This document shows, one piece after another, positions 1 through 6,282 of a DNA stretch of 14,277 nucleotides; within the stretch, counting starts at the first letter, position 1; the number at the start of each line of letters is the position of its first letter. The notes under the pieces were generated by a model, which made no database searches, was not told the origin of the DNA, and worked only from the letters and a program-made list of their open reading frames with translations. The translations under genes and the position numbers were made by a program. The stretch is taken from the NCBI GenBank assembly GCA_028288395.1, contig JAQBNV010000487.1, positions 1 to 14,277 on the forward strand, given 5' to 3'. The stretch comes from Adhaeribacter sp. (GTDB lineage: Bacteria; Bacteroidota; Bacteroidia; Cytophagales; Hymenobacteraceae).

Positions 1-1
1 A

Positions 2-133
2 GGCAATGAAAAAGCACTGCGGAAAGATTTGATAGGGGCGGAGGCGGAAAGAATAAGTAAATACCAGGCGCAAGATGACCTTGCTTCTTTTGCGCAGGTT
101 CTGGAATACCTAAACCACCGGGATGCCTCTTAA
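2..133 (+). CDS. C-terminal tail of an unrecognised protein (5' end outside window)
   Basis: An open frame enters from the left edge and runs 43 codons to a TAA at 131-133. The visible peptide is charged and probably helical (rich in Glu, Lys, Ala and Gln), ends in LNHRDAS, and shows no membrane segment or motif I recognise. A strong hairpin terminator starts 26 nt after the stop, which supports this being a genuine gene end rather than a chance frame. No function can be assigned from this tail. It converges with the minus-strand gene at 299-769. Confidence 0.6.
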   Translation, partial: GNEKALRKDLIGAEAERISKYQAQDDLASFAQVLEYLNHRDAS

Positions 134-158
134 CCCGATTTAAAAGAACGGGCAAAAT

Positions 159-204
159 AAAAACGGACAACCTCCAGAAATTACCGCTGGCGCTGTCCGT
201 TTTT
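159..204. terminator. Bidirectional intrinsic terminator
   Basis: The 11-nt arm AAAAACGGACA (159-169) pairs perfectly with TGTCCGTTTTT (194-204), and a further CCAG/CTGG pairing is possible inside. The A-run and T-run at the two ends let the hairpin act in both directions. It sits between two convergent genes, the plus-strand tail ending at 133 and the minus-strand gene ending at 299. Confidence 0.85.
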
Positions 205-298
205 ATGTATTAAACCTTCAAAACTCAAAAATAAAATAAACCTAAAATTTTAATATATGTTGCTCCTACCAAAAGGAGATAGATTTTATATTGTTTTA

Positions 299-769
299 TT
301 AAGCCCAGGCATTGAGGTTGTCCACGTATACTTTGCCCTGTATGGTCAACTTTATCAAAAAACCACCGTCAATGGGTTGCGCTTCTATCCAGCCTTGCTT
401 TATAAGGTAGCGGGCCACCTGTCCCAGCTGGTTCCAGCTGCGTTCTTCCAATCCCGGTACTTCCGACATGTTGTGAAAGCGATTCGGCTCCGTATTTAGC
501 GTATTCAGGATTACCTGCACCAGAATATAAAGTTCCTGTGGAGCTACTGGTGCCAGGTCAATTGCCTCGGCTGGTGCCTGTTTAGTTTCATAACCGAAAT
601 TAGAACGTGTACCTTCCTTGCGGTACCATTCCGAACTACCCTTTTGTTTTGGGCTGAAAACAATAGATCTGCCTAACTGACTGGCAGTTTGCCGGCTGGT
701 ACCAGTTGATTTGCACTCCTTGTAGTACAACCAAGCCAACGATTTGTTCAGAATTTCGGTAGTATTCAT
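299..769 (-). CDS. Hypothetical protein with winged-helix-like C-terminus
   Basis: The frame stays open up to 862, but the ATG at 769 is the better start. It gives a 156-residue protein beginning MNTTEILNKSLAWLYYKE and has AAGGAC just upstream, while the extra 31 residues from the distal ATG look like translated AT-rich leader. The middle (about residues 20-65) is polar and low in structure. The last 70 residues look like a compact helix-helix-hairpin unit: a Leu-rich helix, then LGQVARYLIKQGWIEAQ, then two short strands ending LTIQGKVYVDN. That pattern resembles the recognition helix and wing of winged-helix proteins, so DNA or protein binding is possible, but this is pattern inference and I do not recognise the family. 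There is no signal peptide or membrane segment, so it is probably cytoplasmic. It appears to be a single-gene unit ending at the shared terminator at 159-204. Confidence 0.7.
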   Translation of the reverse strand: MNTTEILNKSLAWLYYKECKSTGTSRQTASQLGRSIVFSPKQKGSSEWYRKEGTRSNFGYETKQAPAEAIDLAPVAPQELYILVQVILNTLNTEPNRFHNMSEVPGLEERSWNQLGQVARYLIKQGWIEAQPIDGGFLIKLTIQGKVYVDNLNAWA

Positions 770-1364
770 GTCCTTGTATATTTCGATGCTGTAAACGTAT
801 ATGTTTTTTAATATATATAAAAAGACAATGTTACCATATTTGTAACATGCCTTTTTAAACACTTATTTTAGTTTAAATATCGTTTAAAGCTATCATGAGG
901 GGATTACAGATAAATTTTTGGTTAAATTCCAGCTATTATGTAACAAATAACCTAATTTAATAAACGTATATCTAACCCAATTAATGTTGAAAAAGGCTGA
1001 TTTTTAAGAATATTTATTAAAAAGAGTTCTAAAGAGTCGTTAATAAAATATAGGGATGGCTCCAGATGTAAGCAAAAGTAGCGCAGCTTTTGTGCCTGGT
1101 TTGGCAAAGGATTAGCCTGAAAGTAGAACACTACAAAAATATTAGTTGCGAAACAGCGCAGTAATAAGTAGCGTGATAATGAAGTCAAACGGAAGGCAAT
1201 TTTTAGATAACGGGTTAACTCAGGTTGCTCCCAATCCGGAATCAACCGTGCTCCACCGATGGGCGCACGGTTGATTCCAGCAATAAGGCTGGTAAACAGT
1301 GTTTCAGATTGGTTGGTATCGTTGCTGCTTTTAGGTTCAAGGAGATAAAGCAGTTACCGGCTAT
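770..1364. other. AT-rich region without a convincing gene
   Basis: These 595 bases lie between the start of the minus-strand gene at 769 and the stop of the epimerase-like gene at 1365. An 11-bp direct repeat, TAAACGTATAT, occurs at 792-802 and 961-971. A perfect 14-bp inverted repeat lies at 1238-1278. A weak hairpin (CTGCTTT at 1325-1331 with AAAGCAG at 1347-1353) sits just past the epimerase stop but lacks a T-run. A minus-strand frame is open from about 1353 to 952 but contains no ATG and encodes nothing I recognise. The 769-950 part probably holds the promoter of the winged-helix-like gene, though no clean consensus is visible. Confidence 0.5.
1238..1278. repeat. Perfect 14-bp inverted repeat
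   Basis: GGAATCAACCGTGC at 1238-1251 is the exact reverse complement of 1265-1278, with a 13-nt spacer. Neither strand has a T-run after the hairpin, so it is not a standard intrinsic terminator. It lies 87 nt beyond the stop of the epimerase-like gene. It could be a REP-like element, a 3'-end stabilising hairpin, a cruciform or protein-binding site, or a relic of a mobile element. Confidence 0.8.
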
Positions 1365-2216
1365 TTAAAGCCCGTGCTGCCGACTCATTTCTTTGATAAA
1401 CTTCAACCCATTTTCGGCAATATCCCAAGGCTTGGAATATTCGCGCCACACTCCTATCGAATTAGCAAAATCAGGATCGTTCCGCGAAAAAGCTTCGATG
1501 GTGAGCCAGCCGGTATAATTTATGCCGGCCAACGCCGAAAAAGCTTCTGCAAAATTTATGTGTCCATCACCAGGGGTACCCCGGTCATTTTCGCTGATAT
1601 GAACGTGTGCCAAAAAGGGGGCAATGGTTTGGATACCCTGACTGAATTTCTTTTCTTCGATGTTCGCATGGTGGGTATCGAACATAGCCTTTACGTTTGG
1701 ATGATCGGCTGCCTTCAACAGCCGGGCCAGTTGTTCCATGGTGTTGCACAGGTAGCATTCGAAACGGTTTAATGCTTCTAAGGCCAGGGTGATGCCCGCT
1801 TGAGCAGCATGTTCGCCGGCAGCGTGTAAAACTTCGGCGCCCCAGCCGTATTCCTGGTTTTCGGGGGCGCGGCGGGCAAAAACAGCGTGAGCCGAATGGA
1901 AAGGGCCGCACATTATTCTGGCATTTAAATCATGCGCCCGATCCAGCGCCCACTTGATCCGGTCCAGGGCTTTGGCCCGGACCGCGGCGTCTTCGCTAAT
2001 AGGATTTTCGTCCTTGCCTACTACAAAAACCGTGGTTACTTCTAAACCCAATTCCTGGGTATATTGGCCCAATCGTTTATAAGCAGCTGTATCCGGCGAA
2101 CCCAGCAGAAACTCGACGCCATCGTAGCCCATGGTTTTCAACCGCTCTACAATTGGTATTAACTCATCTGAAATTACCGCCGACCAGGCCAGCACATTAA
2201 ATCCTATCTTATTCAT
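1365..2216 (-). CDS. Sugar isomerase/epimerase, ketose 3-epimerase-like TIM barrel
   Basis: A 283-residue protein with the length and motif order of the D-tagatose/D-allulose 3-epimerase family (AP-endonuclease-2-type TIM barrel), which interconverts ketoses at C3 using a divalent metal. The four expected metal or catalytic residues are visible: Glu147 in ALEALNRFE, Asp180 in MFDTHHANIEE, His206 in HVHISENDR and Glu241 in LTIEAF. The family Arg (Arg212) and the late GVWREYS segment (255-261) also match. There is no signal peptide, so it is cytoplasmic. The ATG at 2216 gives the N-terminal strand KIGFNVLAW expected of barrel strand 1. Hydroxypyruvate isomerase-like relatives share the fold, and the true sugar cannot be read from sequence. 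No sugar kinase, transporter or glycosidase is adjacent, so it seems to be expressed alone. Confidence 0.88.
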   Translation of the reverse strand: MNKIGFNVLAWSAVISDELIPIVERLKTMGYDGVEFLLGSPDTAAYKRLGQYTQELGLEVTTVFVVGKDENPISEDAAVRAKALDRIKWALDRAHDLNARIMCGPFHSAHAVFARRAPENQEYGWGAEVLHAAGEHAAQAGITLALEALNRFECYLCNTMEQLARLLKAADHPNVKAMFDTHHANIEEKKFSQGIQTIAPFLAHVHISENDRGTPGDGHINFAEAFSALAGINYTGWLTIEAFSRNDPDFANSIGVWREYSKPWDIAENGLKFIKEMSRQHGL

Positions 2217-2319
2217 AGTTTGTGGTGGAATTGAAATTACACATCAATTAGCATTAGCCAGAAAAGCCAAAGCGTTTCTCTTGGGCTCCGGACCTAGCAA
2301 ATTGCTGTAATTTAATATT

Positions 2320-2337
2320 TTTGTTTTGACAAACAAA
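2320..2337. promoter_or_regulatory. Short palindrome, possible operator
   Basis: TTTGTTT (2320-2326) and AAACAAA (2331-2337) form a perfect 7-bp inverted repeat around TGAC. It lies 104 nt upstream of the epimerase-like start, in the 287-bp gap after the ZIP gene. The size suits a dimeric regulator site, but AT-rich palindromes also arise by chance. Confidence 0.3.
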
Positions 2338-2503
2338 CCGGTGCCACCGGCCGGATCAAGCCGGGGTTGCGGTTTTAAGGGGCAAAACATCTTACCCGCT
2401 GCTCCTAAAGATAAGATAGGCCTGAAATAGAATCATGTTATTGGGTATTCCGCAGTAGAAAACACACCCTTTCTTATTACTTCAACTCCGCAGCTACTTA
2501 CCG

Positions 2504-3256
2504 TTAATGCACCCAATCGCTGCTTAGCGCCAGGAGAGCACCAACTAAGGTAGCCAGTATTTTATTGCGGTTAAACCGGTGTTCGGGGCTGCTTTCGAAA
2601 AGGATGGTCGTGGAAATATGGAGGAAGTTACCGGCTACCAAACCAGACAAAATAGTAAAAGCGTTGCCTTCCTGTAATTGCTCCGGAATAATATAATTGC
2701 TAAACAAAATGCCTAATGGTGAGGCTACCGCAAATATTAGCAGGTAAGCGAAGGCTTTCCGGAAATTATTCAGCCGGAAAACCAGGATGGTCATGAGGGC
2801 AAAAGCAGCCGGAATATGATGAATGGCAATACCAACAAGTACCTGGTAAAAACTTTCGGCAATATGAGAATGAGGAGCAACCTCGCGGTTTTCCAGCAGA
2901 ATACTACCCTCCAGAAAAGAATGAATTGTAAGTGAAAGCAATAATAAGAATGGTACAGAATTGCTGCCCTTTTCGTGGGCATGCAGGTGCATGTGGCCAT
3001 GCTCGATGCCCTTCGAGAATATTTCGAGAATTATTTGCAGAAAGAAACCCGCCAATACGTAGTAGCCTACGGTATGGGGCGAAGCGCTGCTCATGAGCAC
3101 ATCCGGCAGAATATGAATAATGGTAAGCGTAAACAGATAAGCTCCGCTAAAAGCCAATATAATTTTTAACCAGTCTTGTTTCTTTTGCGGAAAAAAACGC
3201 ACGAGCCAGCCGGCAAACACTACGGTAAAAAAAAGAATAAAAATAGCTGTCAGCAT
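2504..3256 (-). CDS. ZIP family divalent metal transporter
   Basis: A 250-residue, very hydrophobic inner-membrane protein with about eight predicted helices, the usual size for bacterial ZIP carriers that import zinc or other divalent metals. Visible family marks are IHILPD in TM2 (His48, Asp52), a His-rich cytoplasmic loop at 85-95 (five His alternating with other residues), HSFLEG in TM4 (His112, Glu116) and HHIPAA in TM5 (146-151). In ZupT-type carriers TM5 reads HNIPEG; here the metal-binding Glu is replaced by Ala150, which suggests an altered or mononuclear transport site. The gene lies downstream of two small lipoproteins, one with a heavy-metal-binding domain, but a terminator at 3357-3381 separates them. 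Substrate is not determinable; zinc, iron and manganese are all plausible. The ATG at 3256 places TM1 immediately at the N-terminus. Confidence 0.9.
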   Translation of the reverse strand: MLTAIFILFFTVVFAGWLVRFFPQKKQDWLKIILAFSGAYLFTLTIIHILPDVLMSSASPHTVGYYVLAGFFLQIILEIFSKGIEHGHMHLHAHEKGSNSVPFLLLLSLTIHSFLEGSILLENREVAPHSHIAESFYQVLVGIAIHHIPAAFALMTILVFRLNNFRKAFAYLLIFAVASPLGILFSNYIIPEQLQEGNAFTILSGLVAGNFLHISTTILFESSPEHRFNRNKILATLVGALLALSSDWVH

Positions 3257-3356
3257 TTGCCGATGTAATTATTTTCTGAATACAGGCTTCCAGCGAGGTA
3301 GCTTTCCACTTTTTACAAGCTGCAAACCATTACCGGTAAGGTATTTTATAAGGTGC

Positions 3357-3381
3357 AAAAAGGCAGGTTTGCACCTGCCTT
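3357..3381 (-). terminator. Intrinsic terminator with an overlapping alternative hairpin
   Basis: Read on the minus strand, a 9-bp perfect stem (arm AAGGCAGGT) closes a GCAA loop and runs into five Ts (3361-3357), 34 nt after the stop of the metal-binding lipoprotein. A second perfect 9-bp stem, 3351-3359 with 3368-3376, shares bases with the first, so only one can form at a time. Terminator function is strongly suggested; a switching role is speculative. Confidence 0.75.
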
Positions 3382-3393
3382 CCGTTACCAGTA

Positions 3394-3409
3394 TTACCGT
3401 TGCCGGTAA
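3394..3409 (-). promoter_or_regulatory. GCAA-capped hairpin in the 3' region of the metal-binding lipoprotein gene
   Basis: On the minus strand TTACCG and CGGTAA form a perfect 6-bp stem closed by GCAA, a GNRA-type tetraloop. It lies five bases past the lipoprotein stop and 12 nt before the terminator hairpin, which has the same loop. It may protect the mRNA 3' end or belong to a larger structured element. Confidence 0.5.
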
Positions 3410-3414
3410 ATATT

Positions 3415-3702
3415 TTAATTTATCTGCTGAGCCGTAGTATCGGCCGCCGTACCCTTGTAATTTGGATTTTTAACCAGGTCCATGCTGCATACCGGGCATT
3501 TTCCGGGCGCATCACTGGCACTTCCCTCGCACTGCATGGGACAAATATAGGCCATCTGCTGCGCCGCTTCGGTAGGGGCCCCGCTATTTTTGGATGCCGC
3601 AGCGGGCTTACTTTCGCCGGATTGGGTTTCGGCAGAATTACTGCTACAACTAGAGCCGATAATAAATGCCAGCAGCATTACCAGGAACAATATTCTTTTC
3701 AT
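3415..3702 (-). CDS. Lipoprotein with heavy-metal-binding domain
   Basis: I chose the ATG at 3702 (95 residues). The frame is open to 3777, but the longer forms overlap the preceding gene and bury the signal sequence, whereas MKRILFLVMLLAFIIGSSC from 3702 is a clean lipoprotein signal with lipidated Cys19. A Ser/Ala/Gly-rich linker (20-49) leads to a small zinc-ribbon-like module: YICPMQC (52-58), then GKCPVCSMDL (67-76). This matches the heavy-metal-binding domain usually written CPMHPE...GKCPxCGMxL, found near copper and zinc efflux parts. Here His is Gln and an extra Cys58 follows, so four Cys (54, 58, 69, 72) and two Met (56, 74) could bind metal. It is probably anchored in the envelope and acts as a metal chaperone or buffer. 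It sits 43 nt after the 96-residue lipoprotein, likely in one transcript ending at the 3357-3381 terminator. Confidence 0.85.
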   Translation of the reverse strand: MKRILFLVMLLAFIIGSSCSSNSAETQSGESKPAAASKNSGAPTEAAQQMAYICPMQCEGSASDAPGKCPVCSMDLVKNPNYKGTAADTTAQQIN

Positions 3703-3745
3703 AAATAGAGGCTTCGGGTTAAAAAGTAATTTAAAGAAATGCTGC

Positions 3746-4036
3746 TTATTCATGATTCTCAACTGAATCGGCATCATTGGCTTTTTCTTTTTTCGGAACG
3801 GTCGTATTTACTTCCATCTGGTTGGCGCCCGGGTCATGGTTCAGCATGGCATCATCCTGCTGGTCGTGCCCGCTATTGTTGGCAGCGTTATCCAGGTTCG
3901 GCGTACTGCGGGTTCCCGGCGGAACGGCATCCAGCGACACTTTTTTTTCAGGACGTAAATCGGAAGGTTCGCTGCTGCAGGCGGCCAGCGATAAACTGCC
4001 AAAGGTTATAACGAGGGTTAAAATGCGTTTGATCAT
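3746..4036 (-). CDS. Small lipoprotein of unknown function
   Basis: A 96-residue protein with a clear lipoprotein signal: a basic MIKR start, a hydrophobic run and LAAC with lipidated Cys20. The mature part is polar, predicted disordered, and rich in Asp, Asn, Pro and Glu with scattered His (57, 67, 95) and Met (64, 74). I recognise no domain. The first residues after Cys are SSEPS, without the acidic stretch of the Bacteroidota surface-export signal, so it probably stays on the periplasmic face. It lies 43 nt upstream of the heavy-metal-binding lipoprotein on the same strand, so a metal-related or envelope role is possible by association only. The TAA stop at 3746-3748 and start at 4036 are unambiguous. 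Confidence 0.75.
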   Translation of the reverse strand: MIKRILTLVITFGSLSLAACSSEPSDLRPEKKVSLDAVPPGTRSTPNLDNAANNSGHDQQDDAMLNHDPGANQMEVNTTVPKKEKANDADSVENHE

Positions 4037-4110
4037 ATCCGTTAAGTTTAATGTTTTTTCGCTACCAAAATTTAATTTAAAATAGATTTATCTCCTCAAG
4101 TACGAGATAC

Positions 4111-4584
4111 TCATACAATCAGGTTCTTGCGTTTCAGGTAAGCTTCCATCATTTTAACATCGTTGGGATTATTAAAGATTCGGAAAGGCAGATAAATAAA
4201 CTGGGCTTTAGAGAGCGATAGCAAAAAATGATCTTCGGCTTTTTTAGCACTTTTTATCATTTCCCAAGCAACCGGCATGCCCTGGCGCTCATTTAATTTC
4301 ATCAGAATCTGACGGCCATCTATCTCGTAGGACATTTTCTCGAACATAACCTTATTCTGCTCCAGTTGAGTAACCCCGGTAAACTGAATAGCCCAGAATA
4401 GCAGATAAAGTACCACAATTAGAATCGCACCCGATATAAACCACCACGAGGGCCAGATAAAAGCCAGACAGGCAACGGCTATCGGACCGATAATAAACCA
4501 CCACTGCTTACGCAACAACTCTACCATGGCCATTTTAATATACTGCCTGGTGCCGAGTTTGTATTTTTTTGTTTTGATAATCAC
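4111..4584 (-). CDS. YcxB-like membrane protein
   Basis: A 157-residue protein. Residues 1-26 are basic, followed by two adjacent membrane helices (about 28-45 and 48-67) separated by a short Pro/Trp-rich turn. The cytoplasmic C-terminal domain (about 75-155) begins with FEKMSYEIDG, has the central MPVAWEMIKSAKKAEDHFLL and ends with FIYLPFRIF plus a charged helix. That layout matches the YcxB-like family, whose biochemical function is unknown. The start codon is GTG at 4584: the upstream frame reaches a stop within five codons and offers no ATG, and the first internal ATG (residue 18) would remove the conserved basic N-terminus. A good promoter lies about 75 nt upstream (4659-4688). A weak stem (TATCTC/GAGATA, 4089-4109) follows the stop. 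It seems monocistronic. Confidence 0.8.
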   Translation of the reverse strand: MIIKTKKYKLGTRQYIKMAMVELLRKQWWFIIGPIAVACLAFIWPSWWFISGAILIVVLYLLFWAIQFTGVTQLEQNKVMFEKMSYEIDGRQILMKLNERQGMPVAWEMIKSAKKAEDHFLLSLSKAQFIYLPFRIFNNPNDVKMMEAYLKRKNLIV

Positions 4585-4658
4585 AGGTAAATGAAATTAA
4601 AATAACCAATCGGGTTCTGAAAACCAGACCCGTAAAAGCCTGCTCCCGATTTCGCCCA

Positions 4659-4688
4659 CAAAAGTAGTTAAAATTTAACTTTTAACAA
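4659..4688 (-). promoter_or_regulatory. Bacteroidota-type promoter for the YcxB-like gene
   Basis: On the minus strand TTG (4688-4686), a 19-nt spacer and TACTTTTG (4666-4659) match the TTG-N19-TAnnTTTG promoter used by the primary sigma factor of Bacteroidota. Transcription would start near 4653, giving a leader of about 70 nt before the GTG at 4584. Confidence 0.7.
4666..4680. promoter_or_regulatory. 15-bp palindrome inside the promoter spacer, possible operator
   Basis: AGTTAAA and TTTAACT form a perfect 7-bp inverted repeat around one central A. It overlaps the first base of the -7 element and occupies most of the spacer, so a protein bound there would be expected to block RNA polymerase. 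No regulator gene is adjacent. Confidence 0.45.
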
Positions 4689-4878
4689 TTAGCCGACCGT
4701 AATTAGTAGTTCGTGTTTCGTTATTAGTTTTTGGGTGGTAATATTATGCCGGTATGTTGTTTGGCCGGAATCGGGTAATAGAAGTTTAATCCACTGTTTC
4801 CCGAAAATAACCAGGCCCATTCGGGTATTAAAACGTTTTTTAAGGTGATTGAAAATTGCGGAAAGAATTCAATAGCTG

Positions 4879-5178
4879 TTACAATGCCTTAATTATTTCT
4901 GCCGGGTCCCGGTCCGTTAAGTTTATATAACGTCTTTCATTAATTTTAAAAGACCACCTGCTATATAAGAATCCCATAAGGGCGTAGAAAAATAGCGTAA
5001 ACAGCAACTCGGCATAATTTATTCCGGCAAGCTTAAAATCAATCCGAAATAAATAACTTGGTATGGCTGCCAGCAGCACCCAGAAGGCCGTAAAACGCCA
5101 GATGAATTGCCACTTATTGGTTCGCCGGCGGACCCAATATTTTATAAACTTTTGTTCTCTATCAGAAGTGGTCGTCAT
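4879..5178 (-). CDS. Small two-helix membrane protein of unknown function
   Basis: A 99-residue protein starting at an unambiguous ATG. A charged, basic N-terminus (residues 1-24, with KYWVRRRTNKW) precedes a first membrane helix at about 27-44 and a second at about 56-72, followed by a basic/polar tail (SRWSFKINERRYINLTDRD). The positive charges on both ends suggest a hairpin with both termini in the cytoplasm. I do not recognise a named family. It is separated from the YcxB-like gene by 294 bases that contain that gene's own promoter, and from nadC upstream by 161 bases, so it is probably its own unit; its promoter is not obvious. No catalytic motif is visible. Confidence 0.7.
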   Translation of the reverse strand: MTTTSDREQKFIKYWVRRRTNKWQFIWRFTAFWVLLAAIPSYLFRIDFKLAGINYAELLFTLFFYALMGFLYSRWSFKINERRYINLTDRDPAEIIKAL

Positions 5179-5339
5179 GAAAGCAAAACACGTTTAATTA
5201 TAGCTTCTAACTTTCTGCCCGCAGGATTATATATTCCCCCTCTTGGCCCTAACCGGCTTTTACTTTCTCTTGTGCCCTTACCGCTGTTTTAGGTTAAATT
5301 TACACCCAAATAAACCGGCAGCAGTTCCTTACGCGCCGC

Positions 5340-6200
5340 TTAAAAGGCTTTCAGGCTTAAATCGAGGCTGCGAACGGAATGAGTAAGCGCACCCACCGAT
5401 ATATAATCTACGCCGGTGGCTGCCACCTCGGCAATGCTAGCTTCGATAATGCCACCCGAGGCCTCGGTTTCGAAACGACCGGCCACCATTGACACCGCTT
5501 CGCGCATCAGCGCCGGGCTCATGTTATCCAGCATTATCCGGTCGATGCCGCCCGTATCTATAGCCTGCTGCACCTCGTTCAGGTTACGGGTTTCAATTAC
5601 AATTTTTAGCGTTCTGTTATTTTTTTGCAGGTATTCGTGGGTAGCAATTATGGCCGGCCGGATGCCCCCGGCGTAATCTACGTGATTATCTTTCAGCATT
5701 ATCATGTCAAATAACCCAAAGCGGTGGTTTAGGCCGCCGCCAATTACCACGGCCCACTTTTCCAGTAATCTGAAATTGGGAGTGGTTTTGCGGGTATCTA
5801 ACAAACGGGCTTTGGTGCCGGCGATCAGTCCGGTGAGATGGTGGGTATAGGTAGCAATCCCGCTCATGCGTTGCATGCAATTCAGGAGCAACCGCTCGGC
5901 TGTTAAAATTGACCGGGCGGGGCCCCGCACCACAAATGCCACATCCCCGTACTTCACAGGACTGCCGTCGGGCAGCATTATTTCTACCTGAAGCAAGGAA
6001 TCTACGGCCTGGCAAATTATTCGGGCTACATCTACCCCCGCCAGAATACCGTCGTCTTTTACCAGTAACCGGGCCTGGTTATGAGTCTCGGCCGGAATAG
6101 CCGCCAGCGACGAGTGATCACCGTCGCCTACATCTTCCCGGAGAGCATGTCTAATAAATTGCGTTAAGGCGGCTTCGGTTATATAGGAAGGTCTGTTCAT
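5340..6200 (-). CDS. nadC: Nicotinate-nucleotide pyrophosphorylase (quinolinate phosphoribosyltransferase)
   Basis: This 286-residue cytoplasmic enzyme converts quinolinate and PRPP to nicotinate mononucleotide, CO2 and pyrophosphate in de novo NAD synthesis. Its length is normal for the family. Expected active-site motifs are all present: EDVGDGDHSS near the N-terminus (22-31), AERLLLN with Arg103, LLDTRKTTP (133-141), HR (159-160), LKDNH (169-173), IETRN with Glu203, MLDNMSP (223-229), and the phosphate-binding segments EASGGI (246-251) and SVGALTHS (268-275). The N-terminus MNRPSYITEAAL is typical of Bacteroidota NadC, which fixes the ATG at 6200. nadA and nadB are not in the window. An intrinsic terminator hairpin ends only about 16 nt before the start codon, leaving little room for a leader; expression probably depends on readthrough or a promoter buried in the hairpin. 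Confidence 0.97.
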   Translation of the reverse strand: MNRPSYITEAALTQFIRHALREDVGDGDHSSLAAIPAETHNQARLLVKDDGILAGVDVARIICQAVDSLLQVEIMLPDGSPVKYGDVAFVVRGPARSILTAERLLLNCMQRMSGIATYTHHLTGLIAGTKARLLDTRKTTPNFRLLEKWAVVIGGGLNHRFGLFDMIMLKDNHVDYAGGIRPAIIATHEYLQKNNRTLKIVIETRNLNEVQQAIDTGGIDRIMLDNMSPALMREAVSMVAGRFETEASGGIIEASIAEVAATGVDYISVGALTHSVRSLDLSLKAF

Positions 6201-6215
6201 GGTGGCGTAAAAGTA

Positions 6216-6244
6216 AAAAAGCCCGCCTGTATAGCGAGCTTTTT
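6216..6244. terminator. Bidirectional intrinsic terminator between the DUF4783 gene and nadC
   Basis: AAAAAGC (6216-6222) pairs with GCTTTTT (6238-6244), and CGC/GCG extends the stem after one C-A mismatch. On the minus strand it follows the DUF4783 stop at 6283 and carries a T-run. It sits immediately upstream of the nadC start at 6200. Confidence 0.7.
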
Positions 6245-6282
6245 CTTTACTTTTTATTTGCCGGAGTAGTTACACCACCGGT

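Noticed and set aside
257..499. Plus-strand 80-codon frame
   Set aside because: It lies opposite the minus-strand gene at 299-769 and encodes no recognisable protein; it is a shadow frame.
952..1353. Minus-strand frame open for about 134 codons
   Set aside because: It has no ATG anywhere, its best start is a TTG inside the inverted repeat, the peptide resembles no family I know, and composition is that of AT-rich noncoding DNA. A decayed gene remains possible but is not supported.
1585..1911. Minus-strand 108-codon frame inside the epimerase-like gene
   Set aside because: Same strand but a different frame of a gene with all family motifs intact; the Arg/Pro/Cys-rich translation is typical of a shadow.
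3703..3777. Longer N-terminus for the heavy-metal-binding lipoprotein
   Set aside because: It would overlap the end of the preceding lipoprotein gene and place residues before a complete lipoprotein signal that starts at 3702.
3739..4085. Plus-strand frames over the 96-residue lipoprotein
   Set aside because: The minus-strand reading has a proper signal and lipobox, while the plus-strand frames overlap each other and have no recognisable features.
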